The notes under the pieces are model-generated. The model searched no databases. It saw nothing but the letters and a program-made list of their open reading frames with translations, and was not told the origin of the DNA. A stretch of DNA of 64,000 nucleotides. Source: Runella zeae DSM 19591 (lineage in GTDB: Bacteria > Bacteroidota > Bacteroidia > Cytophagales > Spirosomataceae). A program made the position numbers and the translations under genes. How positions within the stretch are numbered: position 1 is the stretch's first letter; each line of letters starts with the position of its first letter. This document shows positions 1-9,729 of the stretch, one piece after another. The stretch covers positions 62,001 through 126,000 of the forward strand of contig NZ_AUIF01000031.1 in the NCBI RefSeq assembly GCF_000423565.1, read 5' to 3'.

Positions 1-568
1 ATCCTTCGCTCACCCCTTTCAGGTAACTTTGCATCCCACGGGTGGATTTTTGGTTGGGACCATACGCCCAGTGTACATTGTGCGAAACAATGTCGGTACC
101 CAGTTTTTTGAAAAATTCAAAAATATCAATTTCGGCTCCATACACGGCGGGGTCTTCTCCTTTGGAAATATCGGGTGATTGAATCCAAAAAGCAGCCCAC
201 ACCCCTGGCGACTTTTGGAGTTGTGCGCGGCATTCAAAATAGCCGTATTTGGTCATGAGTTTGCCTTGGGTTCCTACGGCTCCGATGAGCAGGCTATCGT
301 TTCGCTGAAGTGCGTAGATTTTGAGCATCCCGTCTTCTACCTTCACAGTTTCGGCCGATACATACCCCAGCGCCCGTGGGCCAATGCCTCGTATGCTCCA
401 TTTGGATTCATCTAGTCGATTGCCATCGAAATTGTCTTCCCAAAACAACTGATAACCAAGCTTTTCGGGCGTATATCGTTCGGGCGACATTGGCGGCTGC
501 GCAGGACGTTGGGCTTCTGCTAAAAGCCCCCAAAAGCCCGCCATAAGTACAAAGAGGTATTTTTTCAT
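1..568 (-). CDS. GH16 family glycoside hydrolase, 3' part beyond window
   Basis: Exported endo-acting beta-glycanase of family GH16 (laminarinase, agarase and carrageenase types). I translated the minus strand from the ATG at 568. Residues 1-20 form a signal peptide ending in LLAEAQ. A typical GH16 N-terminal strand follows (LFWEDNFDGNRLDESKW, residues 41-57). The catalytic signature EIDIFE lies at residues 146-151, where by family knowledge the first Glu is the nucleophile and the last the acid/base. A YFECRAQL segment near 110 is also typical of GH16. The frame stays open to base 1, so the C-terminal part lies outside the window. It follows a sulfatase and a SusCD locus on the same strand, which fits degradation of a sulfated glycan. 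The exact substrate cannot be read from this fragment. Confidence 0.9.
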   Translation of the reverse strand, partial: MKKYLFVLMAGFWGLLAEAQRPAQPPMSPERYTPEKLGYQLFWEDNFDGNRLDESKWSIRGIGPRALGYVSAETVKVEDGMLKIYALQRNDSLLIGAVGTQGKLMTKYGYFECRAQLQKSPGVWAAFWIQSPDISKGEDPAVYGAEIDIFEFFKKLGTDIVSHNVHWAYGPNQKSTRGMQSYLKGVSEG

Positions 569-666
569 ACGGTAAACTATCTTTGGAGGCGATTTCAGCA
601 AAGGCCGTTTTTTTAAACACATATTCTCCTTTGTTGTTGGTTTTCAAAGCCGCCCTTATCCCATTG

Positions 667-2058
667 TTAGCGCACTTTGGTTTTCCAATCTTGGTATTTT
701 TGTCGCATTTGGGTTAAGGAAGCCTGATAAGCCGCTTCTTTGGCTACATTACGCTTTTCGTCAGGGTCTTTTTTTAGGTCATAAAATTCCTCGTAGCCAT
801 GTTCGAGATAGTTCATGTATTTGAAATCCTTTCTTACAACGCCTTCTACTTTTGGCAAACGGGGTGTTCCTAAAAAAGTGTGTTCGTAAAAAAACTCTTC
901 TCGGTGGAGGCGTTTGTTTTTCCCTGCGACCATTTCCAGCAAATTGATGCCTTGCATTTGCTCAGGAATCTTGACTCCTGCTAAGGCCACAATGGTAGGA
1001 GCGATGTCGATATTGAGCGCAAATTGCGTATTCACTTTTTTCTGCAATTTAGCATTACGAGGGTCATAAATAATAAGTGGCACCCGAATCGACTCTTCAT
1101 GACCAAACCACTTACCCGAAAGACCGTATTCGCCCAAATAATAACCGTTGTCGCCCATAAACACAATCACCGTATTGTCGGCTAATCCTTTGTCTTGCAA
1201 TGTCTTCATCATATTTCCGACTACTTCATCTACGCCACTAATAAGCCGATAATACTGACGCACACTTTCTTGATACATACGATTGCCGTCAAATTGAAGA
1301 TACCAACGCTCGCGGGCGATGTTTTTGTCGGTTCGGAAAAAATCTGGAAACGACTGCCAATATTTAGGATTTGCTTTTTCTGGTTCGGGAATGGAGTCTT
1401 GGGCATACATGGTTTTGTAGCGTTCTTGGACAATAAACTGCCGTGGGTCGCCATCTTGAATATGCGGTGCTTTGAAACTCACCGAAAGGCAAAACGGGGC
1501 GTCGGAGGGTACATTGGTCAAAAACGCTTGAATATCGTTGTTGACCTTGTCGGTATGATGAATAAATCGCCCTTGGGCGTCTTTCATTTCATAATCGGGC
1601 TGAGGCTTGTCAGACCCCGCCCAAAAATCAAAAGCCTTGGCGGGTTGTTCTTTGGGTACTCCTACCCCATATTTCCCAATAAAGCCTGTCTGATAACCCG
1701 CACTTTTGAGCAGGATTGGATAGGTATTTTGAAAAGCTTCGGGGGTAAAACTAGTATTAAAATCTTCGATTTTGTGGCGTGACATGTACTGCCCACTCAA
1801 CAAGCTAGCCCGACTTACACAACAGATAGAAGTAGTGACGTAGGCGTTTTTGAATAATATCCCTTTGGTAGCGATTTGGTCTAGGTGAGGGGTTTTGATG
1901 AGGGTATTTCCCATCACACCCAATGAATTCCAGCGATGGTCGTCAGTAAGCAAAAAAATAATATTGGGACGAGCATCGGCTGGTTTTGTTTTAGCAATCA
2001 TGCCAAAAGCACAAAGTCCCAAACACCCCACAAGAAGCAGATAGCCACAGTACTTCAT
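667..2058 (-). CDS. Exported sulfatase (arylsulfatase / S1 family)
   Basis: Formylglycine-dependent sulfatase, 463 residues, with an N-terminal hydrophobic signal (about 1-22). The metal-binding start RPNIIFLLTDDHRW is at 30-43. The active-site motif reads C79-C-V-S-R83, a variant of C-x-P-S-R in which Pro is Val and a second Cys sits beside the modified one. The second metal motif, MGDNGYYLGEYGLSGKW, is near residue 310. It resembles sulfatases acting on sulfated sugars (N-sulfoglucosamine or iduronate types), but the substrate is not determined. It lies between the GH16 gene and an unknown exported protein and is probably co-transcribed with the SusCD operon. Family assignment is firm; specificity is unknown. 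Confidence 0.93.
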   Translation of the reverse strand: MKYCGYLLLVGCLGLCAFGMIAKTKPADARPNIIFLLTDDHRWNSLGVMGNTLIKTPHLDQIATKGILFKNAYVTTSICCVSRASLLSGQYMSRHKIEDFNTSFTPEAFQNTYPILLKSAGYQTGFIGKYGVGVPKEQPAKAFDFWAGSDKPQPDYEMKDAQGRFIHHTDKVNNDIQAFLTNVPSDAPFCLSVSFKAPHIQDGDPRQFIVQERYKTMYAQDSIPEPEKANPKYWQSFPDFFRTDKNIARERWYLQFDGNRMYQESVRQYYRLISGVDEVVGNMMKTLQDKGLADNTVIVFMGDNGYYLGEYGLSGKWFGHEESIRVPLIIYDPRNAKLQKKVNTQFALNIDIAPTIVALAGVKIPEQMQGINLLEMVAGKNKRLHREEFFYEHTFLGTPRLPKVEGVVRKDFKYMNYLEHGYEEFYDLKKDPDEKRNVAKEAAYQASLTQMRQKYQDWKTKVR

Positions 2059-2105
2059 CAGAAAACAGAATTTAGTTTTGAATAGAAGCCGCAGGCACGC
2101 AGGTT

Positions 2106-3257
2106 CTACTTTTGCGACTGAATTTTTGCCAAATACACCTTTAGTTGTTGCTCGGTATCCCCACTTTTGTGTTTTTGTTTGACCAAAAATTGGTAAGCTT
2201 TATCGGCAATAAAACCATTTTTATGTTCCAACAATTTTGCCACCAACTTCCCGATTTCGACATCTTCTACTTGGTTTTTTTGAAAAAGTGCCAACACATT
2301 GTTGACCAATTCCCCACTAAGCAACGATAACGACGACGCCAACGCATAGACCGTAGAGGGAGTCAAGGACTGCATACGTCTGAGTTTGTTGATAATCAAT
2401 TTTTGAATGGCATAATTACTCTTCAAAAACACCTCCGTCAAACCCGTTTGGACCGTCTCGTCGGTCAAAGGAAGTACCCGAATCGCCGTTTCGGAGAGAT
2501 TATAAGCATCTTGGTGAATGAGAGAAAGTACTTTGGAAGTAAGCAACGGATTCTCGGTAAAATAAGGAGTAGCGTGATTGAGCGCCCATATCCTGTCACC
2601 CAAATCGGGGCTATCCAAAATTTGAAGCAATAAAGAAGGGGATAAAACACTTACCGTTTTTTGTTGGATTTCGCTTTGCGTAATTCCATACACAAAATGC
2701 CAAAGTTTGTAAGTCGTATAAGCGGCGCCTTTGATGATGTATTCGAGAACATCAGGCGCGGTGGGCGACGAAATAGCATCTACTTTTTGGGAGTCAGAAG
2801 AAGCCTTGGGCACTAAAGCCTCGTACGCAATTGTCCCTAAAGGCGACAACGAATCGGCCAATAAAGCGTGTAGCCGCTCATATTCTTCATTGACAAAAGG
2901 CTCGTGGTCAGTTTTGCTCAAAAATTCACCTTTGGGCAACTCAAATCCCAAATAGCGCCCTGTGATGTTCCAGTAAAGCGTGACAACGAGCATACGGCAT
3001 TTGCCATCAAAACAAACATTGCTTTGGATATGTCGATAGTAAGCCGTGGGGAGTGCCTCTTTTGATTGAAGCTGAAATAAAGTATCAACTCCTAAATCTT
3101 CCTGAAAATCAACAAGATAAAACACGACCTTATCTTGTTCTAACTTTACGGTAGGAGATTGAAAATAGCGAATTTTGTCGGAGGCATCCACGGTACTAAG
3201 GATGCCTCCCCACAAAATCAGTAAGGTTATTTTGAAAATAGGCTTCTTCAAAACCAA
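2106..3257 (-). CDS. Unknown exported protein with alpha-helical C-terminal half
   Basis: A 383-residue protein I do not recognise. It begins with a hydrophobic export signal (ITLLILWGGILSTVDA, about residues 10-25). The first 150 residues look beta-rich, with two Cys close together (VCFDGKC, about 82-88). The C-terminal 200 residues consist of short helices of HEAT or Armadillo character (for example LLLQILDSPDLGDRIWALNHA). The only upstream start in frame is a TTG at 3257, immediately preceded by a stop, so the start codon is probably TTG. It sits 15 bp after the FAD oxidoreductase gene, so the two are likely translated from one mRNA and may act together. No function is assigned. Confidence 0.75.
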   Translation of the reverse strand: MVLKKPIFKITLLILWGGILSTVDASDKIRYFQSPTVKLEQDKVVFYLVDFQEDLGVDTLFQLQSKEALPTAYYRHIQSNVCFDGKCRMLVVTLYWNITGRYLGFELPKGEFLSKTDHEPFVNEEYERLHALLADSLSPLGTIAYEALVPKASSDSQKVDAISSPTAPDVLEYIIKGAAYTTYKLWHFVYGITQSEIQQKTVSVLSPSLLLQILDSPDLGDRIWALNHATPYFTENPLLTSKVLSLIHQDAYNLSETAIRVLPLTDETVQTGLTEVFLKSNYAIQKLIINKLRRMQSLTPSTVYALASSLSLLSGELVNNVLALFQKNQVEDVEIGKLVAKLLEHKNGFIADKAYQFLVKQKHKSGDTEQQLKVYLAKIQSQK

Positions 3258-3272
3258 TCAAAAAGTCTTGTT

Positions 3273-4634
3273 TTAAACTTTGGGAACAATGCCGCCGTGC
3301 TCTTCCAAAAGCTGCCGAATATCTTTCATCGATACCTCCAAAGGTGTTTTGTTTTGAAGGTTAGCCAACACCGCTGTAGCGCCAGCGGCTTGACCCATTC
3401 CCATGCAAGATGCCTGCACACGAAGAGCTGAATTGGCCAATCGGTCACTACTTACGCAGCGGCCTGCTACCATAAAATTACGACTATTTTTGGGAATCAA
3501 CGCCCTCAGAGGCACCGTAGGCACAATCCCTTCTTTGAGGTGGTCGGGTACTACGCCATTTTCGTCGTGCACATCAATAGGATAGTACGAATACGAAACC
3601 GAATCATCAAACATCTTCCCCGTGACATAATCTTCGTGGGTAATTTTGTAATGACCGTCAATGCGGTAAGTCTCACGCACTGCCGTTTCGTTTTGCATGT
3701 CTATGAGGTGGGTTTTTTCCAATCCCGGCAAGGTTCGCAAAAAGCGCAGCGTATCTAGCAATGACTTTCGCCCTTTCAAATTAGCCACTGTATGGGTTTC
3801 GGAAGTAGTAGCATCTGCCCCCAAAACATGCGAGATATTGTCGCCAGCACTTCTGAGCAGTCCCACGATATTGTTACGAAAATCCGCTTTTACCAGTTCT
3901 CCCTTAGCAAGGGCTTCTTGGTAGCGTTGTTGTATCAATTTCACATCCAAAGTTTTGAGGTCATATCCACCAATCTGAAACATCAAAGTACCCGGCTGTG
4001 TCTCCGCTTCTCTCAATACCGGAAAACCCGCCAAAGAAGTAGCGAAGGCATTGCCTGTACAATCAATCAGTTGATTACAAGCGATTTCGGCGATTACTCC
4101 TTTGCCCATCGTTTGTACCAGCCACCCATTTTTTTGAGGCGTAATTTTGGTAGGCGTTTCATAAAAGCGAATTTGTACGCCCGCTTCTACGCATTTTTCT
4201 TCGATGAGCAAGGCATACAGCTGCCCATTGAGCCGCACCTGATGTCGAGGGTGATTGCGGCCATGTGGTATCGAAAAGTTGGGTAGAGTGTCGTCGTTCA
4301 TAGCCACCGCCGATTGTACCAATTCCCAGCCAATGCCGCTGATGACCTGTTTGCCCCAAGCAAAGAAAATCCCCGGAAAAGCCACGCCACCCGTGGTGGT
4401 AGTACCGCCTAGTTGGCTGCCATTTTCGACGAGAATCGTCTTACGACCTGCTCGCCCTGCCTGAATCGCCGCAATCACCCCCGCCGTACCGCCCCCAATC
4501 ACCAAAATATCGGTTTTGAGGATTGTTTTTTTGATTTGATAAGGTGCTTGTACAAACTCACCCTTTTCTAAAACGGGGGCTGTCATCAGACTTCCCAAAG
4601 AAGCGAGCGCGGTTCTTCTTTTTATTTTTTCCAT
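3273..4634 (-). CDS. Tat-exported FAD-dependent oxidoreductase
   Basis: A 453-residue FAD-dependent oxidoreductase of the family often found in Bacteroidetes and Planctomycetes glycan loci (FAD_oxidored type). The N-terminus has a twin-arginine-like signal, KRRTALASLGS at 5-15. The dinucleotide-binding motif VIGGGTAGVIAAIQAGRAG follows at about 45-63, then a conserved GTTTTGGV segment. The C-terminus carries the second FAD-contacting motif (FMVAGRCVSSD and SCMGMGQAAG). The substrate is unknown; a sugar or uronate-type compound is an inference from the neighbours. It lies 11 bp downstream of susD and 15 bp upstream of the unknown exported protein, so it belongs to the same transcription unit. 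Confidence 0.9.
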   Translation of the reverse strand: MEKIKRRTALASLGSLMTAPVLEKGEFVQAPYQIKKTILKTDILVIGGGTAGVIAAIQAGRAGRKTILVENGSQLGGTTTTGGVAFPGIFFAWGKQVISGIGWELVQSAVAMNDDTLPNFSIPHGRNHPRHQVRLNGQLYALLIEEKCVEAGVQIRFYETPTKITPQKNGWLVQTMGKGVIAEIACNQLIDCTGNAFATSLAGFPVLREAETQPGTLMFQIGGYDLKTLDVKLIQQRYQEALAKGELVKADFRNNIVGLLRSAGDNISHVLGADATTSETHTVANLKGRKSLLDTLRFLRTLPGLEKTHLIDMQNETAVRETYRIDGHYKITHEDYVTGKMFDDSVSYSYYPIDVHDENGVVPDHLKEGIVPTVPLRALIPKNSRNFMVAGRCVSSDRLANSALRVQASCMGMGQAAGATAVLANLQNKTPLEVSMKDIRQLLEEHGGIVPKV

Positions 4635-4645
4635 GAGCTAAAAAT

Positions 4646-6127
4646 TTAATAACCAGGGTTTTGGTCTTTAACGGGGTCAAGGGCTTTGTTGAAGTTCATT
4701 TCCGACACCGGAATCGGCCACAAAAGGTGTTTGTCGGCTACCGTAATTCCTTTAGAAGCTTTGATTACCTCTTTTACTTTTCCTGTTCTAACGAGGTCGA
4801 GCCATCTTTTGCCGAGGTACAAAAACTCATAGGCACGTTCTTGTAAAACCAAATCTACAAAAGAGGTGGCATTGTAATTGCCCAACACAAAATCTACCGA
4901 AGAAGCCACTTTGGGGTTTTTGCCGTAAGCTCTGCGGTGTACTTGGTTGAGTGCTTCAAGTGCTTGAGCCGTGGGGCCGTTGCCTGCCCGAGCGGCAGCT
5001 TCGGCATAAATCAGCAGCACATCGGCATAAGCATATACAGGGTCGTCGTTGCCAGCGCCGTTTTGACTGATGGCTTTTTGGTCAATAAATTTAGAACTGA
5101 TAACTGTATTGGCTCCTAGCCCGATGTTGACTTTTTCCCACAGAGCCTTGCGAATATCGGCAGGGTCCCAAGCTTTATAAAAAGGGTCGGTGGTTTCACC
5201 ATACACCACATACGCCCCGCCAAAATTGAAGAGATTGGTACTTGGATGGTTGGTAATCCAAAGCATATAGTTTCCTTGGTCCACCTGACGCGTGTATTTA
5301 AAATAAAAGATTTCTTCGGTCGTAGAAACCAACTCTGGCCCGAATACTTTCAATTGAAAATCTTCTTTGGAAGCGATGGGCACGAGCGAAAACTTATTGC
5401 TTTTGATGACTTCATCGGCTTTATCGCGCGCTTCTGCGTATCGGCCTAGATTGAGATATACATCGGCCAATAAGGTCTTGGCAGCCCATTTGGAAGGACG
5501 CCCCACATTGGAGGGAGTTTCGGGGAGGTTGGCTTCGGCTTCTTTCAAATCAGCCACAATCAAATTATAGACCTCTTCTACGCTGCTTTTTTTGAGATTG
5601 ATGTCGGTCATATTTTGTTCGGTACGCAAGGGTACACCCGCCCAAGTTCGTACAAGCTGGAAATAATTGAAGGCGCGTAAAAATTTGGCTTCCGCCACGT
5701 ATTTGTTGATGTCGGCCTGCGAAATGGATTTACCCAAAGGTGCGTTTTTAATGACCAAATTGGCATTGCGAATACTCAAATAAAAAGCATTCCAAAGCCC
5801 TGCTACGCGGCTGATGTTGGCATCGTTGAGACCTTGATAACCGTGCAATGGTGCCCAACTCCCCCGTCCATACGCATAATCGGCTTGACACTCTAGGGTG
5901 GTTTCAAATACGGTGAAGTTAGTACTCCGAAGGGGCGTGTAGATAGCATTGGTGGCTGCTTCTACTTCGGCTGCCGTATTGAAGAAATTTTCTACTACAA
6001 TAAACTTTGGTTCTTCGACCAAAAGGTTTTCGCAAGAAGTGAGAGCGAAACAAACAAACATTCCTAGTATGCCTCCTCTGAATACGTTCTTAGAAGGTTT
6101 AAAAAAATTTATGATTGGCTTTTCCAT
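4646..6127 (-). CDS. susD: SusD/RagB-family outer-membrane glycan-binding lipoprotein
   Basis: Surface lipoprotein that captures oligosaccharides and hands them to its SusC channel. The ATG at 6127 gives MEKPIINFFKPS; a TTG two codons upstream is less likely. The signal ends in a lipobox (ALTSC, Cys about residue 32). The protein shows the TPR-like helices of RagB (EAKFLRAFNYFQLVRTWAGVPL and AKTLLADVYLNLGRYAEA) and the typical C-terminal family end with DPV..QNPGY. Length is normal for the family at about 493 residues. It directly follows the SusC gene (68-bp gap), as usual. The glycan bound is unknown, though the linked sulfatases suggest a sulfated one. Confidence 0.96.
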   Translation of the reverse strand: MEKPIINFFKPSKNVFRGGILGMFVCFALTSCENLLVEEPKFIVVENFFNTAAEVEAATNAIYTPLRSTNFTVFETTLECQADYAYGRGSWAPLHGYQGLNDANISRVAGLWNAFYLSIRNANLVIKNAPLGKSISQADINKYVAEAKFLRAFNYFQLVRTWAGVPLRTEQNMTDINLKKSSVEEVYNLIVADLKEAEANLPETPSNVGRPSKWAAKTLLADVYLNLGRYAEARDKADEVIKSNKFSLVPIASKEDFQLKVFGPELVSTTEEIFYFKYTRQVDQGNYMLWITNHPSTNLFNFGGAYVVYGETTDPFYKAWDPADIRKALWEKVNIGLGANTVISSKFIDQKAISQNGAGNDDPVYAYADVLLIYAEAAARAGNGPTAQALEALNQVHRRAYGKNPKVASSVDFVLGNYNATSFVDLVLQERAYEFLYLGKRWLDLVRTGKVKEVIKASKGITVADKHLLWPIPVSEMNFNKALDPVKDQNPGY

Positions 6128-6194
6128 GTTCAATTTTTTGATTTTACCGACATTTTGGAATCAATACCTACTCCTAAAACTTTGGCTAGATTAT

Positions 6195-9100
6195 TTAAAA
6201 CCCTGCTCTGAGTCCAATCGTCCATGACTTAGCAGTAGGATAACTGTTGTGGTCAATTCCTTGCATGGTCGAATTGCTCCCACCTCTTGAATTGACCTCA
6301 GGATCCCACCACGAATACTTGGTGAGGGTAAGTAGATTTTGGCCACTGCCATATACTTGCAGATTGCGTATCCACTTTACTCCGAGCTTTTCCATGGGGA
6401 GATTGTAGGCAAGTTGTATGGTTCGGAGACGCAAATAAGAACCATCCTCAATAAATCGATTGGAGACACGAGTAGCGGTGTTGCGGCTGATAATCGGATA
6501 TTTGGCGTTGGTGTTGGTAGGAGTCCAGTGGTTGTAGAGGACTTCTTTGGGCATATTTAAGCCAAAACCATAATCAATTGTATTGACAATCGAACTTACA
6601 TTAAACAAATCATTGCCTTGCACGCCCTGCACAAAAAACGACAAATCGAAGTTTTTGTAAGACATATTTGAATTCAACCCATAGATAAAATTAGGGTTGG
6701 GGTCGCCGATGTAGGTTTTGTCGTTTTGAGTGATGCTTCCATTGCCGTCCAAATCTTTGAAATTGATGCGACCTTGGTCGGTATAGCCGTCTTCTACGTA
6801 GCCCCAAAACTGACCAATCGGCCTGCCTTCTCTCAAAATACTGGTGACATCATTGATGACAACCACGTTTACATTTCCTCCCAAAATATCGTCACCACCG
6901 TACAGTTTTACTACTTTGTTGCGATTGAATGAAATATTGGCGTTGACATCCCATTTGAAACTTCCCGTAAACAAGCGACTATCTACTCCTAGCTCAAACC
7001 CTTTGTTTTGAACTTCTCCCACATTCTGAATCGTAGAAGTAAACCCTAAAGAAGAAGGCAAAGACACGGTATTGAGCAAGTCGCGGGTATTTTTGATGTA
7101 ATAGTCGGCTGTCAAAATGAGGCGATTGTTCAACATCCCAAAGTCTATCCCAATGTCTTTTTGCTCGGTAGTTTCCCATTTGAGGTTGCCCGGAAGGCGA
7201 GTACCTGGCGAAAAGGTAGTATACATAGCATCGTCAAACACGGTCCGAAATGAAGAAAGTTGGTTGAGCGTGGCATAGGGGCTAATGGCCTGACTACCCG
7301 TAAGGCCCCAGCTTGCGCGTAGTTTCAGGTCGGAGATGAAAGTATTGCTTTTTAAAAAGTCTTCATTTGAAATCCGCCAAGCCAAAGCGCCCGACGGGAA
7401 ATAGCCCCATTTGTTACCTTCACTATAGCGCGACGAGCCATCTCTACGCATACTTACCGTGGCTAAGTACTTGTCTTTGAAGGTATAATTGACGCGACCT
7501 AGATACGACAACAATACTGATTTAGAATAACCTGAGTTGGGAATGCCAGGCGTAATGGCCGAACCTAAGCCCGAGGTTTCGATAATATCACTCAAAAAGC
7601 CATTGCCCGAAGCCGAAAGCGAGGTATTTACAAAATCTTGATACGTAAATCCCGCCACTGCCGATACGCTATGCACTTGACCGAATACTTTACTATAACT
7701 GATTGTATTTTCGTTCAACAAACTAGTTTGTTGAGTGGTACTCACACTAGCCCGTCCGGGTGAATTGAAGAAATTGGTCGTTGTATAATTGTCGGTACGG
7801 TCATCGGCATTTTCGATACCGCCCGATATTTTTATCGTAATTTCGGGAATAGGATTATAGATCAAAGCGGCATTGGTCAATACCCGATTGGCTTTGATGC
7901 GGTTTGTTTGCTCATTGATAAAATTCAGTGGGTTGATAATGTCGGTAGCCACAAAAGGATACGCAATCGCCAGCACCCGATACGTACCATTGTCATTGTA
8001 AGGTGTCAAAGTCGGTGGCGCCGAAATAGCTGCCGAAATCATCGAATTGCCACGCGAGCCACCTTCACTGTCTCTTCGGTCGGTTTTGAGACGCGAAAGA
8101 GTACTAGAAAGCGTCACGCTAAATTTTTCACTGATTTTATGAGATAGATTGGTACGCAATGAATAACGCTTGTAGTCACTTCCTTTGATGATGCCATCTT
8201 GTCCAAAAAAACTGCCTGATACCGAAAACTGTGTCTTGTCATTTCCGCCGCTAATATTGAGCGAAGTAGTTTTCATAGGGGCTTTGGTAAATACCAAGTT
8301 TTGCCAATCAAATCCTTCTCCAAAAGCATCTACTTGAGCTTGGGTAAAATAAGGATTCAGTTTGTCGTTGGTCGCTTGGAGGTTATAAAACGTGGCGTAC
8401 TCTTTGGCATTCATTAAATCCAATCTTTTGATAAGAGACTGAGAGGTAAAACTTGTTTCAAAATCGACCTTTGTTTTGCCTGATTTTCCGCGTTTGGTGG
8501 TAATCAAAACCACACCATTAGCCCCCCTTGACCCATAAATCGCTGTAGCAGAAGCATCCTTCAGGATTTCCATGCTTTCGATGTCGGCATTGTTCAACAC
8601 GGTAGGATTGCTACCCGAAGTAGGGAAGCCATCTACTACATACAGAGGCTCGTTACTTCCCTGAATCGAATTGGTACCTCTGATACGAACACTTACCCCA
8701 CCTCCTGGCGCTCCTGTATTTTGGGTCACTTGTACCCCTGCTGCTCGTCCCGACAAGGTTTGTAATACATTGGCAGCGGGAAAAGCATTCAATTCTTTTG
8801 ATTTTACCTGCGTTACCGAACCCGTCAAGTCGCTTCGTTTTACAGTACCATATCCCACTACCACCACTTCATCAAGTGCTTTGGTATCTACTTTTAGGCT
8901 TATATTGATTTGGGTACGGTTGCCCACCACCACTTCTTGTGGCTCATAGCCCACAAAACTAAATACCAAAATGGCGTTTGCATCAGGCACTGCCAGCGAA
9001 AACTCTCCGTTGGGATTGGTAGTAGTGCCTTTTTGAGTTCCTCTCAGCAACACACTCACGCCGGGCAAGCCTTCGCCTTTGTCACCGTCGGTGACTTTAC

Positions 9101-9539
9101 CTTTGATGACTTGCTCTTGGACTTCGATTACGTTTGGGACTGGCACCGCTATCTCTTCGAGTGAAGCTGATTTTTCGGGGAGTTTTTGGCGCAACAAAAT
9201 GCGCGTCCCTACCACTTCATACGAAATATGGAGCGGTGTAAGAAGTTCTTTCAATACCTCCGAAAGCTTGTTGGTAGTAGCCAACGACACCTTTTGGTCG
9301 GCTCGGATGGCATTGGGGCTATATACAAATTTGACTTTGGCTTGTTTTTCGATATTGCTAAATACGCGCTTTATCTCCACGGCTTCGATTTGCAGCGAAA
9401 CAGTCGTATTCAGTACTTCTTGAGCTTTGGTAGCGTTGGCGCTGGCTAGTCCACAAAAAACTACCAGCAACATAAATTGAGTAACCGTCATTCTCATCGC
9501 TTTGAGTAAGAACGCTTTGGTTCGTACATTTTTTTGCAT
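6195..9539 (-). CDS. susC: SusC/RagA-family TonB-dependent transporter with STN domain
   Basis: Outer-membrane TonB-linked transporter of about 1114 residues. I prefer the ATG at 9539 (MQKNVRTKAFLL), because the upstream extension to 9596 is not signal-like. Order of parts: signal peptide, an STN secretin/TonB short N-terminal domain (about 35-120, VSLQIEAVEIKRVFSNIEK), a carboxypeptidase-D-like repeat (GKVTDGDKGEGLPGVSVLL), the plug with RIRGTNSIQGSNEPLYVVDGFP-type sequence, then the beta-barrel ending in WTIGLRAGF. The STN domain indicates signalling to the FecR anti-sigma factor encoded just upstream, so import and induction are coupled. Partner of the SusD at 4646-6127. Confidence 0.97.
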   Translation of the reverse strand: MQKNVRTKAFLLKAMRMTVTQFMLLVVFCGLASANATKAQEVLNTTVSLQIEAVEIKRVFSNIEKQAKVKFVYSPNAIRADQKVSLATTNKLSEVLKELLTPLHISYEVVGTRILLRQKLPEKSASLEEIAVPVPNVIEVQEQVIKGKVTDGDKGEGLPGVSVLLRGTQKGTTTNPNGEFSLAVPDANAILVFSFVGYEPQEVVVGNRTQINISLKVDTKALDEVVVVGYGTVKRSDLTGSVTQVKSKELNAFPAANVLQTLSGRAAGVQVTQNTGAPGGGVSVRIRGTNSIQGSNEPLYVVDGFPTSGSNPTVLNNADIESMEILKDASATAIYGSRGANGVVLITTKRGKSGKTKVDFETSFTSQSLIKRLDLMNAKEYATFYNLQATNDKLNPYFTQAQVDAFGEGFDWQNLVFTKAPMKTTSLNISGGNDKTQFSVSGSFFGQDGIIKGSDYKRYSLRTNLSHKISEKFSVTLSSTLSRLKTDRRDSEGGSRGNSMISAAISAPPTLTPYNDNGTYRVLAIAYPFVATDIINPLNFINEQTNRIKANRVLTNAALIYNPIPEITIKISGGIENADDRTDNYTTTNFFNSPGRASVSTTQQTSLLNENTISYSKVFGQVHSVSAVAGFTYQDFVNTSLSASGNGFLSDIIETSGLGSAITPGIPNSGYSKSVLLSYLGRVNYTFKDKYLATVSMRRDGSSRYSEGNKWGYFPSGALAWRISNEDFLKSNTFISDLKLRASWGLTGSQAISPYATLNQLSSFRTVFDDAMYTTFSPGTRLPGNLKWETTEQKDIGIDFGMLNNRLILTADYYIKNTRDLLNTVSLPSSLGFTSTIQNVGEVQNKGFELGVDSRLFTGSFKWDVNANISFNRNKVVKLYGGDDILGGNVNVVVINDVTSILREGRPIGQFWGYVEDGYTDQGRINFKDLDGNGSITQNDKTYIGDPNPNFIYGLNSNMSYKNFDLSFFVQGVQGNDLFNVSSIVNTIDYGFGLNMPKEVLYNHWTPTNTNAKYPIISRNTATRVSNRFIEDGSYLRLRTIQLAYNLPMEKLGVKWIRNLQVYGSGQNLLTLTKYSWWDPEVNSRGGSNSTMQGIDHNSYPTAKSWTIGLRAGF

Positions 9540-9647
9540 AATTTTAACATGTTTTTGGTTTCGTAAGGCAAAAACTAACCGCCCATCAGACCTCACGCCA
9601 ATGAAGTCTGAACACCCCGAACGCCAATTCGGTGGCGGCTACGCTAA

Positions 9648-9680
9648 GCCGGCAATGCTCGCTACATTGTCGGCTTTTTT
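9648..9680 (+). terminator. Hairpin with T run between fecR and susC
   Basis: GCCGGCAATG (9648-9657) pairs with CATTGTCGGC (9665-9674) with one mismatch, and six T follow on the plus strand. The T run is on the strand opposite to the genes, so it would end antisense transcription. On the minus strand it is a strong hairpin in the leader between fecR and susC, where it could separate regulator and transporter expression. Confidence 0.45.
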
Positions 9681-9729
9681 GTAAAAAGTCAATTTTATTT
9701 TAAGGAATTACAAACAAAAACCGTAGGTT

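Noticed and set aside
1195-1782. 195-residue plus-strand frame
   Set aside because: Lies wholly opposite the well-supported sulfatase gene; its sequence has no family features.
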